From: Pseudomonadota bacterium
GTDB lineage: Bacteria; Desulfobacterota; Binatia; Binatales; Binataceae
Length of the DNA stretch: 64,000 nt
Assembly: GCA_021324885.1 (NCBI GenBank)
Contig: JAJPIF010000026.1
Span: forward strand, 1-64,000
Reading direction: 5' to 3'
A program made the translations under genes and the position numbers. The notes under the pieces are model-generated. The model ran no database searches, was not told where the DNA came from, and saw only the letters and a list, made by a program, of their open reading frames with translations. Below are positions 59,588 to 64,000 of the stretch, in pieces; position 1 is the first letter of the stretch, and each line of letters begins with the position of its first letter.

Positions 59588-59776
59588 AAGGAGGCCAAGC
59601 TCAACCTTCGGCCAGTCCAGCCCAGATGCTACCTGCTTTCACCCATTGGACGGAACTGGGATGCCGGGCGTTTACTGCCTTTTCGCCTTGCGTTTCATCG
59701 CGTCGCGCCTGCCATTGACAAGGCTGGACCGGTCGGGGTAGGGGGTTGCCAGATTTGACGGCGCGGGTCGAACCGC

Positions 59777-60925
59777 ATGCTCAAGGATCGTACAGCAATT
59801 GCCGGGATTGGCGAGACCACTTTTGGCAAGCTTTTGCCCTCCTCAGAAGAACGGCTGGCCTGCGAAGCGATTCTGGCTGCGCTCGATGACGCCGGTATCG
59901 CGCCACGCGAGGTCGACGGACTGTGCTCCTACACGATGGAGACGACTGACGCGACCGAAATTGCGCGCAATATCGGTGCGGGGGATGTCACGTTCTTCTC
60001 ACAGATCGGCTATGGCGGCGGCGCTGGTGCTGCCACCGTCGGACATGCCGCGATGGCCGTGGCTGGTGGGCAGGCCAAGGTCGTGGTGGCATGGCGGGCG
60101 CGTAAACGCAGCGCTCGCAGCGCGCGCATCTGGGCCAGCGCCGCGGAAAGCGTTGCGGTCACCGGGCGATGGAGCCGGCCATGGGGACTGCTGCGTCCCG
60201 TCGACGAAATTGCCATGCTGGCGCGCCGCTATATGCACGAGTACGCAATCACGCGCGACGCACTGGCCGAAGTCGTGCTGGCGGTGCGCGCGCACGCCAA
60301 TCGCAATCCGCGCGCCGCGATGTACCACCGTGCGCTTACGCGCGAGGAATATATGAGCGCGCGCTGGGTGTCCGAACCGTTGTGCCTGTTCGATTGTTGC
60401 CTGGAAACCGACGGCGCGCTCGCCGCGGTCGTGGTTTCAAGCGACCGCGCTCGCGATTGCCGCCGTTCGCCGGTCTATATCCACGCTTTCGAGCAGGCGA
60501 TGCCGCGTCAGATTTTCGCGATGACCAATTACTTCTGCGAGGATCCGCTGCGCACGCCGTCATCCGTAGCCGGCAAGCTTTTGTGGCGCGACTCCGATTT
60601 CACCCCCGCCGACGTCAAGGTCGCCCAGATTTACGACGCCTTCAGTCCGCTGATCCTGTTCGCGCTTGAAGGCTTCGGGTTGTGCGGCCGCGGCGAGGCC
60701 GGGGACTTTGTGCGCGGCGGCAAGCTCAGATGGGACGGCGGTGGCGTCGCCGTCAACACCTCGGGCGGCAGTCTGTCGGAAGCCTATGTCCACGGCTTCA
60801 ATATGATCACCGAAGCGGTACGGCAGATGCGCGGCACCTCGACCTCCCAGGTGGACGGCGCGCAATGCTGCCTGGTGGCCAGCGCCGATTGCGTCCCGTC
60901 GGGCGCGCTGCTGCTGCGGAGATAG
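59777..60925 (+). CDS. Thiolase-like / SCP-x-type acetyl-CoA acetyltransferase
   Basis: TAIAGIGETTFGKLLPSSEERLACEAILAALDDAGIAPREVDG; NTSGGSLSEAYVHGFNMITEAVRQMRG. Confidence 0.88.
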   Translation: MLKDRTAIAGIGETTFGKLLPSSEERLACEAILAALDDAGIAPREVDGLCSYTMETTDATEIARNIGAGDVTFFSQIGYGGGAGAATVGHAAMAVAGGQAKVVVAWRARKRSARSARIWASAAESVAVTGRWSRPWGLLRPVDEIAMLARRYMHEYAITRDALAEVVLAVRAHANRNPRAAMYHRALTREEYMSARWVSEPLCLFDCCLETDGALAAVVVSSDRARDCRRSPVYIHAFEQAMPRQIFAMTNYFCEDPLRTPSSVAGKLLWRDSDFTPADVKVAQIYDAFSPLILFALEGFGLCGRGEAGDFVRGGKLRWDGGGVAVNTSGGSLSEAYVHGFNMITEAVRQMRGTSTSQVDGAQCCLVASADCVPSGALLLRR

Positions 60926-60928
60926 ACG

Positions 60929-61372
60929 ATGACCGTTCCCAACTGGGCCGGCGAAGACGAAGTTGGATTCTGGGAGGGCGTCGAGCGCGGTGAACTGCGG
61001 ATTCAAAGCTGCGCGCGGTGCAAGCGGCTGCGCTTTCCGCCCCGTCCGTTCTGCCCGTGGTGCCAGTCGCCGGATTGCGCTTGGCAGCCGATGTCGGGAC
61101 GGGGTACTTTGTGGTCGTACGCGATTGTGCATCCGCCGCTGGTGGCGCCCTTTGCCGAGCTCGCGCCCTACAATGTGATCGTGGTCGCGTTGCAGGAGGA
61201 TCCGCACATCCGGATAGTCGGCAATCTCGTGACGGATGCGCAGGGGGCCATCAATGAGGTGAAGGCGCAGCAGATTCGGATTGGTGCACAGGTGGAAGTG
61301 GTCTTCGGCGAAGGTCCAGGCGGACTGCGCCTGCCACGCTGGAGGTACGCTGCGCATCGAAGCGGGGACTGA
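60929..61372 (+). CDS. DUF35/OB-fold zinc-ribbon protein (thiolase partner)
   Basis: CARCKRLRFPPRPFCPWC then GRGTLWSYAIVHPP. Confidence 0.9.
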   Translation: MTVPNWAGEDEVGFWEGVERGELRIQSCARCKRLRFPPRPFCPWCQSPDCAWQPMSGRGTLWSYAIVHPPLVAPFAELAPYNVIVVALQEDPHIRIVGNLVTDAQGAINEVKAQQIRIGAQVEVVFGEGPGGLRLPRWRYAAHRSGD

Positions 61373-61375
61373 GCA

Positions 61376-62599
61376 TTGGAAGGAAGCGCGATGGCAGAAG
61401 ACACCCTAACCCCCGCCCGTTTACTCGATCGCAGCGGACCGCTCAAGGGACTCACCGTCGTCGACCTGACCTGGGGTGTGGCGGGGCCGCTGGCGACCAT
61501 GTTCATGGCCGATTATGGCGCCGATGTGATCAAGGTCGAGCCGCCCGGTGGCGATCCGTTCCGCGCCCTGCTGCCCGCCTATACCGTGTGGCAGCGCGGC
61601 AAGAAAAGCATCGTCCTGAATTTGAAGAATGAGCCGGGAAAAAGTCTGTTACACCGGATGCTGGCGCGTGCCGATGTTTTGATCGAAAGCTTTACGCCCG
61701 AGGCCGCCAGCCATCTGCAAATCAATTACGAATCGCTGCAAGCGGACTTCCCCCGCTTGATCGCCTGTTCGATCCGGGGCTACGGCGATGAGCGCGACAA
61801 CCAGCACAGCGGTTTTGACGCGCTGGTCCAGGCGCGCGCGGGCCTGTTCGGCGAGCAGGGCGGAATTCGCGAAGGCCCGGTGTTTTCCTACTATCCGCTG
61901 GCCAGTTACGCGGCCGCGTATTTAGCGCTGATCGGCGTGATGGCGGCGCTGCACGCGCGCAAGCAGAGCGGCAAATGCCAGCGGGTCGAGACCTCGCTCT
62001 ACGACGGAGTCCTGGCCCACTTCGCGCTCCAGCTTTCGCAGGCGGAAAAGCCCACCGCGAGTTTTCGCGCCTATCGCGGCAGCAAACGCCACGTGCCGCC
62101 CTCGGTCGATTCCTATCAATGCTCGGACGGTCGCTATCTGCATATTCACACCGGCGCCAAGGGCGCGTTCGAGCGGCTGTGTGAACTGGTGGGAATCGAC
62201 CCCAGGGAATTTCCCGGCTACTACAAGGGACGCCATTTTGTCGGCGACCGCGAACAGGGCGAGCGCTTTCGCCGCGAACTGGCGCAGCGCTTCCGGACAC
62301 GTCCGATGATGCAATGGGTCGCGGCCCTGCGCGACTCCGATGTCGCTGTCGGTCCCTGCCTGGAGGCCGGAGCCGGATTCGAGGACGAGCAGGCGCTGGC
62401 GATGGATTTGATCGCGCAGGTCTTCGACCCGCGGCTGGGAAACCTGCGCGAATGCGGATTGCCAATCAAATTTGGCGCCACGCCCGGCGCGATCACCAAG
62501 TCCGCGCCCGAGCCCGGCGCCGACGCCGAGGAAGTCCTGCGCTGGCTGGGGATTCCGCATTCAGAAGCGGCGGTTTTGCGCGCCCAGGGAGCGGTTTGA
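61376..62599 (+). CDS. Family III CoA-transferase
   Basis: GPLKGLTVVDLTWGVAGPLATMFMADYGADVIKVEPPGGD. Confidence 0.92.
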   Translation: MEGSAMAEDTLTPARLLDRSGPLKGLTVVDLTWGVAGPLATMFMADYGADVIKVEPPGGDPFRALLPAYTVWQRGKKSIVLNLKNEPGKSLLHRMLARADVLIESFTPEAASHLQINYESLQADFPRLIACSIRGYGDERDNQHSGFDALVQARAGLFGEQGGIREGPVFSYYPLASYAAAYLALIGVMAALHARKQSGKCQRVETSLYDGVLAHFALQLSQAEKPTASFRAYRGSKRHVPPSVDSYQCSDGRYLHIHTGAKGAFERLCELVGIDPREFPGYYKGRHFVGDREQGERFRRELAQRFRTRPMMQWVAALRDSDVAVGPCLEAGAGFEDEQALAMDLIAQVFDPRLGNLRECGLPIKFGATPGAITKSAPEPGADAEEVLRWLGIPHSEAAVLRAQGAV

Positions 62600-62608
62600 G
62601 GAAATCCG

Positions 62609-63805
62609 ATGGAGCGAGGCGAAGATCACAATCAAACTTCGGTGGCTGCGCACCGCGGACCGCTGGCCGGAATCCGCTCGGTGGACTGCGGGATGTTCGC
62701 GGCGGGTCCGTATGCCGCGATGCTGCTGTCCGACCTCGGCGCGGATGTAATCAAAGTCGAGCCGCCCGAAGGCGACACCATGCGCCCGACGGAAAAGGCG
62801 TTCGCCGGCGTCCAGCGCGGCAAGCGCTCGATCGCCGTGGACCTCAAGACGCCTGAGGGCTTGCGCATTTTTTACCAACTGGCCGCGCGCGCTGATATCG
62901 TGCAGCACAATCTCCGCCTGGAGGTCGCGCAGCGTCTGGGCATCGGCTACGACAAGGTGCGCGAAATCAATCCCCGCATCATCTATTGCCATGGCACCGG
63001 TTTCGGCTCCAGGGGACCACTGCGCAACATCGGCGGCTTCGAGATGAACTACCAGGCGCATGGCGGCTTGGAATCCGCCCAGGCTGGGGAAGGCAATTCG
63101 CCGGTGTTGATTTGCGGTGCGCCGATGGACTTGTTCACCGCGATGGAGGCGGCGGCGGCGATCCTGATGGCGCTGCGATGGCGCGACGAAACCGGCGAGG
63201 GCCAGTACCTCGAAATCCCCCAGTTCGCGACCGCATTCGTCTTCGAAAGCCAGCAATACATAACGTCCACCGGCCCCGGCCCGCGCTTCACGCTCGATTC
63301 GCAGCAGACCGGGCTCGGCCCGTTTTACCGGATCTACGAAGCCGCGGACGGCCGCTGGATTTGCATTGCCTGTCCCGACCGCCAGACCCAGGAGCGGCTG
63401 CTGTCCGCGCTCGGTCTGGATCCGGCGCTCCATACGCACGAGCGGCAGACCTTGGAGCGCGAGTTGCAGACAAAGTTCCGCGCGCGCGACGCGGCGGCCT
63501 GGCTGCAATCGCTCCAATCCTCCGGCATTCCTTGCGAAATTGCCGCGGAGACCGGCACGGTGGAAAAAATTCTGAGCGACCCGCAGGCACTTGAGCGCGG
63601 ACGGGTGGTCGAATACGACCATCCGATCTACGGCCGCCTGCGCCAGACCGGTCACCTGATGCGCTTCTCCAGAACACCGGCGCATATCGATCGTCCGCCA
63701 CCGCTATGCGGACAACATACGCGCGAAGTGATGCGCGAACTGGGCTACGACAATGAGCAGATTGCGCAATTGGCAGGTAAAGGAGTCGTGAGGATGGCGG
63801 AATGA
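62609..63805 (+). CDS. Family III CoA-transferase
   Basis: GPLAGIRSVDCGMFAAGPYAAMLLSDLGADVIKVEPPEGD. Confidence 0.92.
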   Translation: MERGEDHNQTSVAAHRGPLAGIRSVDCGMFAAGPYAAMLLSDLGADVIKVEPPEGDTMRPTEKAFAGVQRGKRSIAVDLKTPEGLRIFYQLAARADIVQHNLRLEVAQRLGIGYDKVREINPRIIYCHGTGFGSRGPLRNIGGFEMNYQAHGGLESAQAGEGNSPVLICGAPMDLFTAMEAAAAILMALRWRDETGEGQYLEIPQFATAFVFESQQYITSTGPGPRFTLDSQQTGLGPFYRIYEAADGRWICIACPDRQTQERLLSALGLDPALHTHERQTLERELQTKFRARDAAAWLQSLQSSGIPCEIAAETGTVEKILSDPQALERGRVVEYDHPIYGRLRQTGHLMRFSRTPAHIDRPPPLCGQHTREVMRELGYDNEQIAQLAGKGVVRMAE

Positions 63806-63884
63806 GGGAAGAGCAGTGAGTAAGGCCGGAAAAGAGTTTGCAAAGTAATTTCCTGCTCTTCTTCTCCCTGCTCAGTCCTCCCTG
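63804..63884. repeat. GA/CT-rich imperfect inverted repeat (copy 3)
   Basis: gagggaagagcagtgagtaagg ... cctgctcttcttctccctgctcagtcctccctg. Confidence 0.5.
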
Positions 63885-63897
63885 AAAGGAGTTCACC

Positions 63898-64000
63898 ATG
63901 GCGAGGCAATACAATCTCATTTCGGCGGATTCTCACGTAATTGAGCCGCCCGACCTTTGGGAGAAATGGCTGCCGCGCAAATACCAGGATCAGGCGCCGA
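63898..64000 (+). CDS. Amidohydrolase, 5' part (runs off window)
   Basis: MARQYNLISADSHVIEPPDLWEKWLPRKYQDQAP matches the N-terminus of the amidohydrolase at 25310; GAAAGGAG RBS. Confidence 0.85.
   Translation, partial: MARQYNLISADSHVIEPPDLWEKWLPRKYQDQAP

Noticed and set aside
62561-63685. 374-aa - strand ORF
   Set aside because: Antisense shadow of a CoA-transferase gene
1-64000. CRISPR arrays, tRNA/rRNA genes, complete prophage or restriction-defence loci
   Set aside because: No regular repeat-spacer arrays, cloverleaf-like or rRNA-like sequence, or phage structural/defence genes recognised by reading; the HNH protein alone is not evidence of a defence island

Overview
The window is GC-rich bacterial chromosome, dense with protein-coding genes. 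Gene content (many family III CoA-transferases, amidohydrolases, SDRs, paired DUF1329 genes with an MMPL exporter) suggests a Binatota/deltaproteobacteria-like metagenomic lineage, but this is inference only. Housekeeping genes include RNase G/E, smc, thiC, pth, tyrS and a MoeB/ThiF-like gene. No rRNA, tRNA, CRISPR array or complete prophage was recognised. Main points of interest: (1) A potassium-uptake island at about 39.4-57.3 kb. It has two divergent PII-like proteins, a KimA-like K+ permease, a CBS protein, two tiny kdpF-type ORFs, kdpABC with an unusually long KdpC, a porin-like protein, a histidine kinase fused to a sigma54-type response regulator, and an APC permease. It carries several matching sigma54-like -24/-12 elements (GGCAYG-N4-RTGC) in its intergenic regions. 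(2) A minimal bufferin-like RiPP locus at 22.07-23.25 kb, with a Cys-rich BufA2-like precursor and a DUF692/MNIO enzyme but no visible BufC partner. (3) Three consecutive, unrelated 22-23 bp-stem hairpins at 24.57-24.74 kb. (4) Dispersed intergenic repeats, and scars of truncated or fused genes (CoA-transferase/DUF302 junction, dapA fragment, RHS fragment with IS-end-like repeats).
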